A DNA stretch of 64,000 nucleotides from Oceanimonas baumannii. GTDB lineage: Bacteria > Pseudomonadota > Gammaproteobacteria > Enterobacterales > Aeromonadaceae. Position 1 is the stretch's first letter, and each line of letters begins with the position of its first letter. This document shows, one piece after another, positions 45,749 to 53,976 of this stretch. A model generated the notes under the pieces. That model had not been told where the DNA came from. It made no database searches and saw only the letters and a list, made by a program, of their open reading frames with translations. Location of the stretch: contig NZ_NQJF01000006.1 in the NCBI RefSeq assembly GCF_002245495.1, forward strand, positions 124,001 through 188,000, written 5' to 3'. The position numbers and the translations under genes were made by a program.

Positions 45749-48533
45749 ATTGCAGTTCCTCCCATTCCGCCAGGGTTTGCGGGCTCATGCCCTGTTCGTT
45801 CTTGATATGCACATCACCAAAATGCACGGTTTTGCCGTTGTTCTGGCCGGCCACCTTGATCAGCTGCGGCAGCAAGGGGGACGGCGGCGATTGCATCGAC
45901 TCCGGGGCGCGGGTGGTGCGCAGTCGCTCATTAATGTTTTCCATCAGCGGCTCGCTGTCGGGGACCGGCTCAGTGCTGTTGCCTGGCAGCAAGTGAGGGG
46001 CGTTGAACAGCGGGAACTCTACTGGCACGTCATTGGCCGGCATATCCTGCGGGGCCCCACCGGAATACACCTGGTGTATTTCCTGGGTTATCGGCGGCAG
46101 TTCAACCTGCAGATCGTCGTACCAGGTCCGTAATACCTCCTGTTTCAGCGGGGCAATATCGCTGGGCACCGGCTGCAGATGGCGGGCTACCTGCTGGGTT
46201 GCGGGGGGTACTGCGGTATTGGCGGCGTCGGGCCACTGGCGGTTGACCAGTTGGGTGGCCGGCGCTACTTCTGCCGGCAGCGGTTGCAGGTGGCGGGCGA
46301 CCTGCTGAGTGGCGGCTGGCACAGCGGTATTGGCGGCCTCGGGCCACTGGCGGTTGACCAGTTGGCTGGCCGGGGCCACATCTGCCGGCAACGGCTGCAG
46401 GTGGCGGGCGACCTGCTGAGTGGCGGCTGGCACAGCGGTATTGGCGGCCTCGGGCCAGTGGCGGTTGACCACCTGGCTGGCCGGGGCAATATCTGCCGGC
46501 ACCGGCTGCAGGGTACGGGCCACCTGCTGGGTGACGGGCGGCACAGCGGTATTGGCGGCGTCGGGCCACTGGCGGTTCACCAGCTGGGTGGCCGGAGACA
46601 GCTCTGCCGGTACCGGCTGCAGGTGGCGGCTTACCTGCTGGGTCGTGGTTGGCATCATGGCGGGAGCTGTGGCAGCGTCCTGGGGTAATGCGCCGGCCGT
46701 TCGCTCAATGTGCTGGGTAACCTCGGGCATGTCCGGGGTTTCCGGCAGGACCATGTCCACCCCGCTCAGGTCGATCTCAATCCCCGGGATCAGGTTGATT
46801 TTCTCAATCAGCCATTGCACCAACTTGCCGGCCATGCGGATCGGAAACAGGATGGCATTAAAGATGGTGCCAAAGACGTTGCCAATGGTCTGCCCCGCTT
46901 CTGCAAAGCCGTCCAGCTGTTCAGTGGTCATTTCCACCGGCGCAATCAAGGCGGTGAACCAGCCAAACAGATCGGCCAGCAGGCCACCAATCCAGCCGAG
47001 TACGGCAGAAAACAACCGGAACAGCCCCACAAAGGGCGCGAACAGCTCGCTGAGCCCGGCCACCTGAGTAAAGCCGGAAATAAAGCCGCTGATAAAGGCT
47101 TTGATGGGTTCCCAGAACTTATAAACCGCAATGGCTGCTGCTCCCAGCACCGCAATCACACCCACAATGCCGGCAATCATCAGGCCTGCAGGGTTGGCCA
47201 TCATCAAAAAGTTCAGGCCAATCAGTGCCGGACGCATGGCCACCATGGCCATACGCACCAGCTTAAGCGGGCTGAGCAACAGGCTGATACTGCGGCCAAA
47301 GAACAGCGACATGCTGCCGCCGATGGCACTGAGCAGGGTCCAGCTGGCGGCCACGGCCGTGAGGCTGGCCAGGCCAATGGCGGTCCAGGTTACTGCTTCA
47401 GTGAGGTGGGGGAACATGTCGGTCCATTCCACCAGCACGGCCATGCCGTCAGCGATGGACTCTACCACCGCATTGATGGTGGGCAGCACGCTGGCTCCGG
47501 CACCGGCACGCAGGGCAAACCAGACGTGTTCCAGTCGTTGCCACTGGTCGGTCATGGCCCCGGCCATTTGGGTGGCCTTGTCCATGCCGGTCTGTTTGCC
47601 CACGTTATCGATGCTGTGTGCAAGGCCATCGATTTGCGGCATCAGGGCTTTCACCAGGTCTACCGCTTCGTCAGAGCCAAAGGCTTTTTTAATCGCGTCG
47701 GACTCGGCCACAGTGATGGTGTCGCCGAATTTGTCTTTCAGCTTCTGCAGGATCTGCACCATGCCCAGCATGTTGCCGTTGCCGTCCACAAAACTCATAT
47801 TGAGTTTGTCCTGGGCAGCTCCTACCCCGTTGATAAATGCTTTGTATTTGGTGCCTGCCTCCCCACCGGACATAGTGGCCTGCAGGGTACCGAGTACGGC
47901 CATCTGTTCGTGCATGGCAATGCCGGCAGAAGTCGCGTTAGCCTGGATCCCTTTGAACGCATCGGCCATCCCTTGGCCGGTGGTCTTGAAGGACTCCACC
48001 GCCTGGGCGGTCTGGCCGGCCACCATGGCGGCGAAGTTATCCCGGCCCATGGCATCGGCCTGCTGCTTGAACACGCCATACATGGTACCCATGTAGGCAG
48101 TGATCGTCGCGGTGTCGGCCTTGGTGGCGGCGGCCAGCACGGCCGACGACTCGGTAATGCCGGCCAGCTCGTTGCCGGACAGATCCCCCATGGCAGACTT
48201 AATGTCATACGCTGCCCCGATAAACTCGGTGGCCGACTTGCCGAACTCAATGGAGAAGTCGGTGGCGGTCTGGCTGAGAGTATCGAGATCCTGTTGAATC
48301 ACGCCCAGGGACTTTACTTCACCCAGGGCGCGGTCCATTTCGATGGCGGGCATCAGCGCTTGGTACAACGCAAAACCGGAGGCGGCCAGGCCGGTGACCC
48401 CTTCGGTGATGCGATCCATGTTCTGGCGGCCCAGCTCTCCGGTTTGCTTGATCTGCTGGTTAATGCCCTGAATGGGCCGGGTGACCTTGTCGACCAGGCT
48501 CACCGTCAGCATTAATTGTTCCAGGTGCTTCAT
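45738..48533 (-). CDS. Tail tape measure protein
   Basis: A 931-residue tape measure protein, gpT-like. The N-terminal ~330 residues hold a PhageMin_Tail domain (FGKSATEFIGAAYDIKSAM, MAVLGTLQATMSGGEAGTKY). Hydrophobic segments at ~375-480 include LIGMAGIVGVIAV-like helices that may form the DNA-ejection channel. Residues ~628-797 are a Pro-rich tandem array of 37-residue units. The protein sets tail length and is held in the tail tube before injection. ATG 48533 overlaps the E' stop. Confidence 0.9.
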   Translation of the reverse strand: MKHLEQLMLTVSLVDKVTRPIQGINQQIKQTGELGRQNMDRITEGVTGLAASGFALYQALMPAIEMDRALGEVKSLGVIQQDLDTLSQTATDFSIEFGKSATEFIGAAYDIKSAMGDLSGNELAGITESSAVLAAATKADTATITAYMGTMYGVFKQQADAMGRDNFAAMVAGQTAQAVESFKTTGQGMADAFKGIQANATSAGIAMHEQMAVLGTLQATMSGGEAGTKYKAFINGVGAAQDKLNMSFVDGNGNMLGMVQILQKLKDKFGDTITVAESDAIKKAFGSDEAVDLVKALMPQIDGLAHSIDNVGKQTGMDKATQMAGAMTDQWQRLEHVWFALRAGAGASVLPTINAVVESIADGMAVLVEWTDMFPHLTEAVTWTAIGLASLTAVAASWTLLSAIGGSMSLFFGRSISLLLSPLKLVRMAMVAMRPALIGLNFLMMANPAGLMIAGIVGVIAVLGAAAIAVYKFWEPIKAFISGFISGFTQVAGLSELFAPFVGLFRLFSAVLGWIGGLLADLFGWFTALIAPVEMTTEQLDGFAEAGQTIGNVFGTIFNAILFPIRMAGKLVQWLIEKINLIPGIEIDLSGVDMVLPETPDMPEVTQHIERTAGALPQDAATAPAMMPTTTQQVSRHLQPVPAELSPATQLVNRQWPDAANTAVPPVTQQVARTLQPVPADIAPASQVVNRHWPEAANTAVPAATQQVARHLQPLPADVAPASQLVNRQWPEAANTAVPAATQQVARHLQPLPAEVAPATQLVNRQWPDAANTAVPPATQQVARHLQPVPSDIAPLKQEVLRTWYDDLQVELPPITQEIHQVYSGGAPQDMPANDVPVEFPLFNAPHLLPGNSTEPVPDSEPLMENINERLRTTRAPESMQSPPSPLLPQLIKVAGQNNGKTVHFGDVHIKNEQGMSPQTLAEWEELQYGF
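46100..46650 (-). repeat. 111-bp tandem repeats inside the tape measure gene
   Basis: Units begin at 46176, 46287, 46398, 46509 and 46620, exactly 111 bases apart. Each encodes 37 residues of the form QQVARHLQPxPAxxAPA followed by QxVNRxWPxAANTAVP. Units at 46287 and 46398 differ at only about seven of 111 bases. The reading frame is kept, and the outer units are more diverged. Confidence 0.95.
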
Positions 48534-48981
48534 GTGCCGTTAAATGCCTTTGCTATGCCTGTTGCGATGGCGTTGCCGGTATTGTCCCAGTGCTGTTTGT
48601 CGAGCCAGATGGCCCGGGCCAGGGCTTCTTCATCGTCGGGTTCGTGGGGCAGGTAGTGGCGGCGCAGTGCCAGCACCTGCTCCAGCTGGTTGCCCTCTAT
48701 CGCGTTAACCCGACGGGTCAGTTTTTTATGCTGATCTCAAGCTCGGGGACGAACGCTTCATTCACCTTTGCGGCGATCTTGAGGCCGGCACCGGTGAGGT
48801 TCAGCAGCTTGGCCAGAGCGTCTTTGCTGTCGGCGGTGACCACCCGGTTCAGGTAGTTGTGTGCCGGCGCGACCTTGTCATCCATGTTCAGTTCATTGAT
48901 GTACTTGTTGTACGCCTGAGTAGTGGGCTCAAACGCCAGATCAGTGCCGTTAACGGTCAGGGTGATGATTTGCTTGCTCAT
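48530..48981 (-). CDS. Tail assembly chaperone fusion E+E' (programmed -1 frameshift)
   Basis: Reading begins at ATG 48981 and runs in frame to the heptamer A AAA AAC (48727-48721). It can then slip back one base before the TGA at 48718-48720 and continue through LTRRVNAIEGNQLEQVLALR to a TGA at 48530-48532. The product would be about 150 residues, with a 63-residue E' tail (RAIWLDKQHWDNTG). The E' stop overlaps the tape measure ATG. P2 E/E' and lambda G/GT use the same arrangement just before the tape measure gene. Confidence 0.85.
48718..48981 (-). CDS. Tail assembly chaperone E (unshifted product)
   Basis: An 87-residue product of normal termination: MSKQIITLTVNGTDLAFEPT, with AYNKYINELNMDDKVAPAHN and a C-terminal ELEISIKN whose codons form the slippery site. 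In P2-like phages the short form coats the tape measure protein and the shifted form recruits the tube protein. The start overlaps the preceding small membrane gene by four bases (ATGA). Confidence 0.85.
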   Translation of the reverse strand: MSKQIITLTVNGTDLAFEPTTQAYNKYINELNMDDKVAPAHNYLNRVVTADSKDALAKLLNLTGAGLKIAAKVNEAFVPELEISIKN

Positions 48982-49229
48982 TTGATGTTCTCCAGTTTTT
49001 TGTCGAGACGGGTAAAGCCGTCGTCTATGCGCTTTTCAATGCGGTCGACGCTTTCCTTCAGTTCGGGCTTGGTGGCGTAGTTCTCTGCCACATGGGCCCG
49101 CAGGTTGGCGTTGTCGACCTGATTCTTGTGTACCTTGCCGCTCAGGCTACTGAGAATAGGGGTCAGCACGGCGGCCAGTAGCAGCCCCAGTGAGATCCCC
49201 ACGCCCAGCCAGTCGGGTACTTGCTCCAA
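48978..49229 (-). CDS. Small phage membrane protein with coiled coil
   Basis: An 83-residue protein with one membrane helix near the start (LGVGISLGLLLAAVLTPILS) and a charged helical tail (ELKESVDRIEKRIDDGFTRL). The likely start is TTG 49229, with AGGAGG six bases upstream; the longer frame to 49313 has a poor site. It overlaps the holin gene by about 83 bases in another frame. By position it may be a holin partner, antiholin or spanin-like protein, but no family is certain. Confidence 0.65.
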   Translation of the reverse strand: MEQVPDWLGVGISLGLLLAAVLTPILSSLSGKVHKNQVDNANLRAHVAENYATKPELKESVDRIEKRIDDGFTRLDKKLENIK

Positions 49230-49767
49230 GGTGGCCTCCTGCAATGCGGTCGATTTGTTTTTGTTTTTCCGCGCTGCCCCGGGAGCTGCCCAGCCAGTAG
49301 GTGACGGCGGCAAGGAAAGCGGTCACGATTTGTCCGGCCAGGTAAAACACCACGTCTTTGGAGCCATCGGGCACCGGCATGGCCATCAGCCCTACGGTCA
49401 GTGCCACCACCATGATGGCCAGGGCCATGGTCAACCGCGCAGGCACCGGGTTTTCCCGGTGTTGCTGGCGGGCGTGCTGCACGTCGTCCAGAAAGATTTC
49501 GGTTTCCTTCATGTGCAGCTCCACCAGCTTCAGGTTGGCCTGACGGATCTGCTCCCGTTCCTGGTAAGCCCATTCCTGCAGCTTCAGAGCCGATTCGGGG
49601 TTTTGCACCAGCTCACGCTGCACGGCGTCTGGCCGGTTATCAGTGCCGAGTACGCCGGCAATCTGGGCACCGATGGTGGCGGCTACGCCCACGGGCCCGG
49701 AGAGCAGCGGGGCCACGGTGCCGGCAATGCGCCCCACGGTGGTGGCAATGTCTTTCCAGTCGCTCAT
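49147..49767 (-). CDS. Putative 3TM holin
   Basis: A 206-residue protein, MSDWKDIATTVGRIAGTVAP, with a Gly/Ala-rich hydrophobic stretch at ~8-40. A long charged helix follows (LVELHMKETEIFLDDVQHAR), then two membrane helices (LTMALAIMVVALTVGLMAM and FYLAGQIVTAFLAAVTYWLG). This matches the three-membrane-segment holin family. It would permeabilise the inner membrane so that the adjacent endolysin can act. The end extends into the next gene. Confidence 0.78.
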   Translation of the reverse strand: MSDWKDIATTVGRIAGTVAPLLSGPVGVAATIGAQIAGVLGTDNRPDAVQRELVQNPESALKLQEWAYQEREQIRQANLKLVELHMKETEIFLDDVQHARQQHRENPVPARLTMALAIMVVALTVGLMAMPVPDGSKDVVFYLAGQIVTAFLAAVTYWLGSSRGSAEKQKQIDRIAGGHLGASTRLAGRGDLTGAATGRRADPYSQ

Positions 49768-49776
49768 GGCGGCTCC

Positions 49777-50148
49777 TTAGTTCTTGCCCCAGCGCGCCGG
49801 CGTCTCACGCACATCAATGTGGGTGAAGGTGGCGTAACGGCCTATGCCGTAGCGGCCCGGGTAGGTGCGTTCCAGGTAGTCAGCCACCTGAGCCGGTAGC
49901 AGGCCTTTCACACGAATGTCAGCGGCCTTGCCCAGCTTGTGCACGCTGTTTCTGGCACCGCCCACCCGGCGGTTATGGAGGTCGCAGCGGCATGCACTGG
50001 TAATAATCACCGGACGGCTGCCCAGGTCCCGGCGCAGTTGCTCCAGCACGCCCAGCAGTTCGGCGTCCACGGCATCAAAACCACAGCCGCATTTGCAGGC
50101 AAACTCACGGCGGGTGAAGTGCAGGTTTTCAAAGGGGGTCTTGTTCAT
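49777..50148 (-). CDS. Endolysin, M15-type peptidase
   Basis: A 123-residue zinc peptidase of the Peptidase_M15 family that cuts peptidoglycan cross-links. Motifs: FTRREFACKCGCG, SACRCDLHNRRVGG, NSVHKLGKAADIRV (zinc His and Asp), and FTHIDVRE (catalytic/zinc His). There is no signal peptide, so export depends on the holin. ATG 50148 overlaps the upstream stop as ATGA with GGAG nearby; a longer frame to 50247 is ignored. Confidence 0.88.
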   Translation of the reverse strand: MNKTPFENLHFTRREFACKCGCGFDAVDAELLGVLEQLRRDLGSRPVIITSACRCDLHNRRVGGARNSVHKLGKAADIRVKGLLPAQVADYLERTYPGRYGIGRYATFTHIDVRETPARWGKN

Positions 50149-50348
50149 CGTCTGTTCTCCAGCAGGGTCTGGCAGCCCACGCACAGGGTCACACCGGGCA
50201 GGGCTGCCCGGCGGGCCTCGGGGATGGGGTCGTCGCACTCTTCGCACTGGTGGCGACTGGGTGCGGTGCAGTGGTGGCCGGTCTGGGCGGCCAGCTGCTG
50301 AGCCAGCAGCCAGTCGCTCATGTCATTGGCGCGGTCAATCACATCCAT
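50145..50348 (-). CDS. TraR/DksA-type zinc-finger protein
   Basis: A 67-residue protein with C4 zinc residues in HQCEECDDPIPEARRAALPG and TLCVGCQTLLEN, the compact TraR fold. Phage TraR-like proteins bind the RNA polymerase secondary channel and mimic ppGpp/DksA. Such genes are common in the tail or lysis region of P2-like phages. It is coupled to the endolysin gene. Confidence 0.87.
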   Translation of the reverse strand: MDVIDRANDMSDWLLAQQLAAQTGHHCTAPSRHQCEECDDPIPEARRAALPGVTLCVGCQTLLENRR

Positions 50349-50353
50349 GGCGG

Positions 50354-50809
50354 TTAACCCAGCAGATGACGGGTATCGTCAGCGGAGAGGTAGGGCACGC
50401 CGTTGATGCGCACAAACTCGGGATCGGTCACGAAGCCCTTAATCTTGTGCACTTGCTTGCTGCCGCCCTTGCCGTCAATGTCGAGCAGGTCGGAGATCTG
50501 CAGCTTGATGCCGAAGGCTTCAATGCGGAATTCTTCTTTGTCGGCCTTGGCGTAAAACAGCGCATCATGGGGATCAATACCCCGCCACGAACCGGCACTG
50601 GCGGCCGCGTCACTGAGCAGGTTAAAGTTCTTGGTATCCAGCTCATATTCCACGTCGGCGGTGACGTCGCCATCCACGTAACCGTCGGTAATGCCCCGGG
50701 TCTGGGCAGCGGCGGTGCTGTCGTTGATGGTGACGGTGGCTTTCTCGACGTGGATCATGGTGCCCAGGATTTCCACATCAAAGTTCATACCGGAAATGCG
50801 GCGGCTCAT
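50354..50809 (-). CDS. Tail tube protein FII-like (DUF2597 type)
   Basis: A 151-residue protein, MSRRISGMNFDVEILGTMIH, with ATVTINDSTAAAQTRGITDGYVDG and regular beta pattern. It follows the sheath gene, the position of FII in P2, and its length fits a tube protein. It forms the inner tube through which DNA passes. It overlaps the sheath gene by four bases. Confidence 0.8.
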   Translation of the reverse strand: MSRRISGMNFDVEILGTMIHVEKATVTINDSTAAAQTRGITDGYVDGDVTADVEYELDTKNFNLLSDAAASAGSWRGIDPHDALFYAKADKEEFRIEAFGIKLQISDLLDIDGKGGSKQVHKIKGFVTDPEFVRINGVPYLSADDTRHLLG

Positions 50810-51930
50810 TGGTTGTCTCCCGGGTTGCTGAGATCAAGGATGATGTTGATAGTGATTTTTTTGGGGCAGTCGTAGGGGCGCGCCATGGCGTAGATGGCCA
50901 CCTCGTACTTGCTCAGCCATTCAATGGCGATGTCGCCATCTTCAGGCGGCATGACTTCGCCGGGGAAGGTGACACCGGCAATGGTTACGCCACGACTCAT
51001 GACCCGCAGATCGCGCATGAAGTAGAGCTTTGCGGCGGCAATGCTGCCCGGGGTGCTGTTGAGCTGGCGATCACCAATGCGGCCAATAGCGCGGATGCGC
51101 AGTTTGCGGGCCACCTTGTCGGCAACACGGCGGTTTTCTACTACCTGGTAGTCACCACCGGACACGTCCAGCATGTTGCCGTCGGCCCAGTACACGCCGT
51201 CATAATCCGGGAACCACCAGGGCACGGAATAGCGGGCAGCCTCCAGGGTCTGCAGGGTGGCCAGAGACAGCTCGGTGCCGTTGCTGTCGACCGGTACCGG
51301 CCCCAGGCCGACCACGGCCCCGGTTTTCACTCGCATGGGAGTGTCGGCCACGGTCACCGCGCGGTTGCACAGACGGCCGGCCATCACGCCGGCGTTGTTG
51401 CCATGTAACTGGGGCACCAGCATCACGCCGTCGGCGGCAATGCCATCGGCCAGCGCGACCATGTCGGCTTCATAGGCGGGCCAGTCTTGGGGCTCTGCGC
51501 CGTCGGTCACAATGCCGTTGGTGGCCAGGATCATGAATTGCCAGCGGCCCCAGGTGGCAATCAGCTGGTTGCGCAGAGCCTGGGCGGCATTAATCTGCTC
51601 GGCGGTGGTCACCGGCTCCAGCAGTACCACGGCTTCAAAGGACGCGACCTTTTGTGCAGCCAGCACGGCGGCGGTCCAGTCTTCCCCCAGAGCCAGCGCA
51701 TGGGCATGGGCGCTCCAGTTCTGGCCGGCGTTCTGCATGGCGGCCTTGATGTTGGTTTTCATCGGGCTGGCGTTGACGCCCAGAAGATCGTCCAGATCTG
51801 ACTGGGTGTTAATGGACAGCAACTTGCCGTTGTTTTTGGTGGCCTGACCCACAAACAGGAAATGTCGCTCCACCTCTTCGGTGGGGCCCTGCATCTGGTT
51901 CAGGTTGTTAATCTGGATTTTTGGGGTCAT
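50806..51930 (-). CDS. Tail sheath protein FI-like (DUF2586 type)
   Basis: A 374-residue contractile sheath subunit. The N-terminus is MTPKIQINNLNQMQGPTEEV with RHFLFVGQATKN. The C-terminal part has KVARKLRIRAIGRIGDRQLN and GVTFPGEVMPPEDGDIAIEW. ATG 51930 has AGAGG upstream; the longer frame to 52062 overlaps gpS coding and is rejected. Placement before the tube gene supports the call. Confidence 0.83.
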   Translation of the reverse strand: MTPKIQINNLNQMQGPTEEVERHFLFVGQATKNNGKLLSINTQSDLDDLLGVNASPMKTNIKAAMQNAGQNWSAHAHALALGEDWTAAVLAAQKVASFEAVVLLEPVTTAEQINAAQALRNQLIATWGRWQFMILATNGIVTDGAEPQDWPAYEADMVALADGIAADGVMLVPQLHGNNAGVMAGRLCNRAVTVADTPMRVKTGAVVGLGPVPVDSNGTELSLATLQTLEAARYSVPWWFPDYDGVYWADGNMLDVSGGDYQVVENRRVADKVARKLRIRAIGRIGDRQLNSTPGSIAAAKLYFMRDLRVMSRGVTIAGVTFPGEVMPPEDGDIAIEWLSKYEVAIYAMARPYDCPKKITINIILDLSNPGDNQ

Positions 51931-51931
51931 G

Positions 51932-52594
51932 TTAACCTCTGCGGTTGAGTTCAGCGGCCAGGGCGTCCAGCACCTGCTGCTTGTCGATTTCAATAAAGGG
52001 CCGGGCCGGCACCTTGATTTCCCAGCTGGCTTTGCCTGCACGCTGGTTGCGTTTCTCGGCAATCAGCATCTTCAGGGTCTGGCCGGCCTGCTCATAACTC
52101 ATGTTTTTTTGTATCCAGGCCAGTCCTGGCTTGCGGGTACGCTTCACCCTTTTGCCCACGGTGATGGTGTATCCCAGCTGACGCAGTAACCGTGCCTGGT
52201 GGCGGGTAGCCGGGCCGTCCTGGTCGGCAGCTTCTTTCGATTTACCGCTGCGTTTACGGGCTTTGGCCCTGGTATAAATCTCCGGCAGGCCGTACTGGTG
52301 TTTGAAGGCGGTTTGCCCGGCTTTCCGGTCCTTCCAGTGGGCGGTTCCCTGATCCGGATTGGTGTCTACCCTCAGTCCCCGGCCCATTTTTTTGAGCATT
52401 TTTCTCCGGCCCTGTTTGCGTTTGGGCCAGGGCTGGCCATCCGGTGCTTTCTGGGCCTTCAGGTTTGCCTTGGCGTCCTTAACGGCCTGACGCATGACCT
52501 TGTTCAGCAGACGCTCCCGACGATCTGGCGGCAGCATGGCGAGCCTGAGCCGGTCGGCGACAGAGACAGCGCCTTTCAGGTCAAACGCAATCAC
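51932..52594 (-). CDS. Virion morphogenesis / tail completion protein S
   Basis: A 220-residue protein of the gpS family: LRLAMLPPDRRERLLNKVMR, then a very basic middle (KRKQGRRKMLKKMGRGLRV) and a C-terminal VPARPFIEI that is characteristic. It caps or connects the tail end. It overlaps gpR by four bases and ends one base before the sheath start. Confidence 0.85.
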   Translation of the reverse strand: MIAFDLKGAVSVADRLRLAMLPPDRRERLLNKVMRQAVKDAKANLKAQKAPDGQPWPKRKQGRRKMLKKMGRGLRVDTNPDQGTAHWKDRKAGQTAFKHQYGLPEIYTRAKARKRSGKSKEAADQDGPATRHQARLLRQLGYTITVGKRVKRTRKPGLAWIQKNMSYEQAGQTLKMLIAEKRNQRAGKASWEIKVPARPFIEIDKQQVLDALAAELNRRG

Positions 52595-53088
52595 GCATCA
52601 CCTACCAGCGGCCAAGGGCCGTTTTCGTTCACCCACAACTTGCCGTACTCCGCCACCCAGATCTCGTAGGGGGCCAGGCGGTAGCGTTCGCCGCCGTAGC
52701 GGATGGGGCCAGCCGCATCGGGTACCATCAGCAGGGGCTCGGAAAACAGCACGCTGATGGTGAGGTCGGCGCTGTGCTCGTCGATCGGCTCCACGTCATA
52801 ATCCGGGTCAGGCAGTTCCAGCCGTTCGCGGTCGGTGTCGTGGTCCTGCAGCCAGGCGGCCACGGTGGCCAGCACTTCAGCCGGGTTCAGTTCGCGGAAC
52901 GGCAGGTCTTCCACCATAAACACTGCCTGGTAGTTGAGCCGGGCCAGTTCCACACCGGTGCCGCCGTCTTCGGGTGTGAGCTGCAGGGTGCCGTTCTGCA
53001 TCCAGGCATCAAAATCCTTGCGGCACTTGGCCGGCAGCACGTCCTTGATGGCGGTGCTCAGCTGGTGCAGGTAGTAGCCCTGGCTCAT
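52591..53088 (-). CDS. Tail completion protein R
   Basis: A 165-residue gpR-like protein (MSQGYYLHQLSTAIKDVLPA, MVEDLPFRELNPAEVLATVAAWL). It is needed to finish tails in P2. It is coupled to gpL and gpS by four-base overlaps. Confidence 0.87.
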   Translation of the reverse strand: MSQGYYLHQLSTAIKDVLPAKCRKDFDAWMQNGTLQLTPEDGGTGVELARLNYQAVFMVEDLPFRELNPAEVLATVAAWLQDHDTDRERLELPDPDYDVEPIDEHSADLTISVLFSEPLLMVPDAAGPIRYGGERYRLAPYEIWVAEYGKLWVNENGPWPLVGDA

Positions 53089-53543
53089 AGCAATTCAATC
53101 CCGCAGCGGTGAGCACCCTTGATAGCCCGAATATGCTGCTGGCTTTCGGCCAGCAGGGCGGCACGCACATCGCCGCTCTGGGTAGCCTGGTTATTGCCGG
53201 TGTCGCGCTGGCTCAGGCTGCCGGCCTCGGTAACCAAATCGGCCTTGGCACGGGCAAACACCGCCTGGCGATAAAGCGCCGTGAGCATGTTCTGGGTGCC
53301 CACGGAAGGGCCGGGCACGGCGGCGGCATTGCCGTGCCCCTCGGCCAGCAGCCTTGATTTGGTAAACACCAGCTCAAGGTTGACCTGGGCCACCGCAGAC
53401 AGCACCGCAGCAGCCACAGTGGCAGGCTGCAGATCGGCGGGCATAGCGCGGTCACGCTCAAAGTCGCCCACTTCAATGTCCGGCCAGAAACCATCGTTGG
53501 TGATGGTGCTCTGCTGATAATCGGTGCTGTTTCCGCTGAACAT
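53085..53543 (-). CDS. Head completion/stabilisation protein L
   Basis: A 152-residue gpL-like protein. The family features are the start TITNDGFWPDIEVGDFERD and the central AVFARAKADLVTEA. It binds the portal side of the filled head. It sits downstream of the small Ser-rich gene rather than directly after terminase M. Confidence 0.87.
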   Translation of the reverse strand: MFSGNSTDYQQSTITNDGFWPDIEVGDFERDRAMPADLQPATVAAAVLSAVAQVNLELVFTKSRLLAEGHGNAAAVPGPSVGTQNMLTALYRQAVFARAKADLVTEAGSLSQRDTGNNQATQSGDVRAALLAESQQHIRAIKGAHRCGIELL

Positions 53544-53548
53544 AAGGC

Positions 53549-53872
53549 TTAGTCCCAGCTAGAAGATGAGCTTGAGCTGCCACCACCTGAGCAGCTGGAA
53601 GATGATGAATAAGAACTGGAAGCGCCACTATCTGAGCAGCCATGACTTGAATGGCTGTGATGGTGGGTGGTGCTAATCTGGCTCATTCGACTTGCTTCAT
53701 CAGCGATCACGGAATGGAGCATCATCTGGTTATTCAGGTTATGTTGCTGAGCCACGAAAGCATCGTGGTTTTCGGCAATGGTGCGATGCGCACGGTCAGC
53801 TGGGCGCTTCGCCTGAGCCGTTGAGTTCTGCTTCTTGTTGCTAGCTTTCCGCTTTTTAAGCCATCCAAACAT
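53549..53872 (-). CDS. Small Ser/His/Cys-rich phage protein
   Basis: A 107-residue product starting MFGWLKKRKASNKKQNSTAQ at ATG 53872, with GGAGG upstream. A basic N-terminus and a helical middle (QQHNLNNQMMLHSVIADEAS) lead to a low-complexity tail of Ser, Gly, His and Cys (THHHSHSSHGCSDSG, then Ser runs) ending in WD. I do not recognise a named family. It lies between terminase M and head completion L, where P2 has no gene, so it is an inserted cargo gene or a virion accessory protein. Confidence 0.65.
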   Translation of the reverse strand: MFGWLKKRKASNKKQNSTAQAKRPADRAHRTIAENHDAFVAQQHNLNNQMMLHSVIADEASRMSQISTTHHHSHSSHGCSDSGASSSYSSSSSCSGGGSSSSSSSWD

Positions 53873-53976
53873 ACGGCCTCCATGTGAATAGGTGCGCCCC
53901 TGGCCACGGTGTTGGGCAACAGCGTTAAGGCATTGCCTTGGCTGTTCCCGCACCGCCGGGGCGCGGCGGCGTGGAG

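Noticed and set aside
46100-46650. CRISPR or intergenic satellite
   Set aside because: The 111-bp units are fully coding and keep the frame of the tape measure protein.
46710-48515. A 601-residue plus-strand open frame opposite the tape measure gene
   Set aside because: It is the mirror of a real coding frame in GC-rich DNA: high Gly/His content, no recognisable domain, and it is fully covered by a well-supported gene on the other strand.
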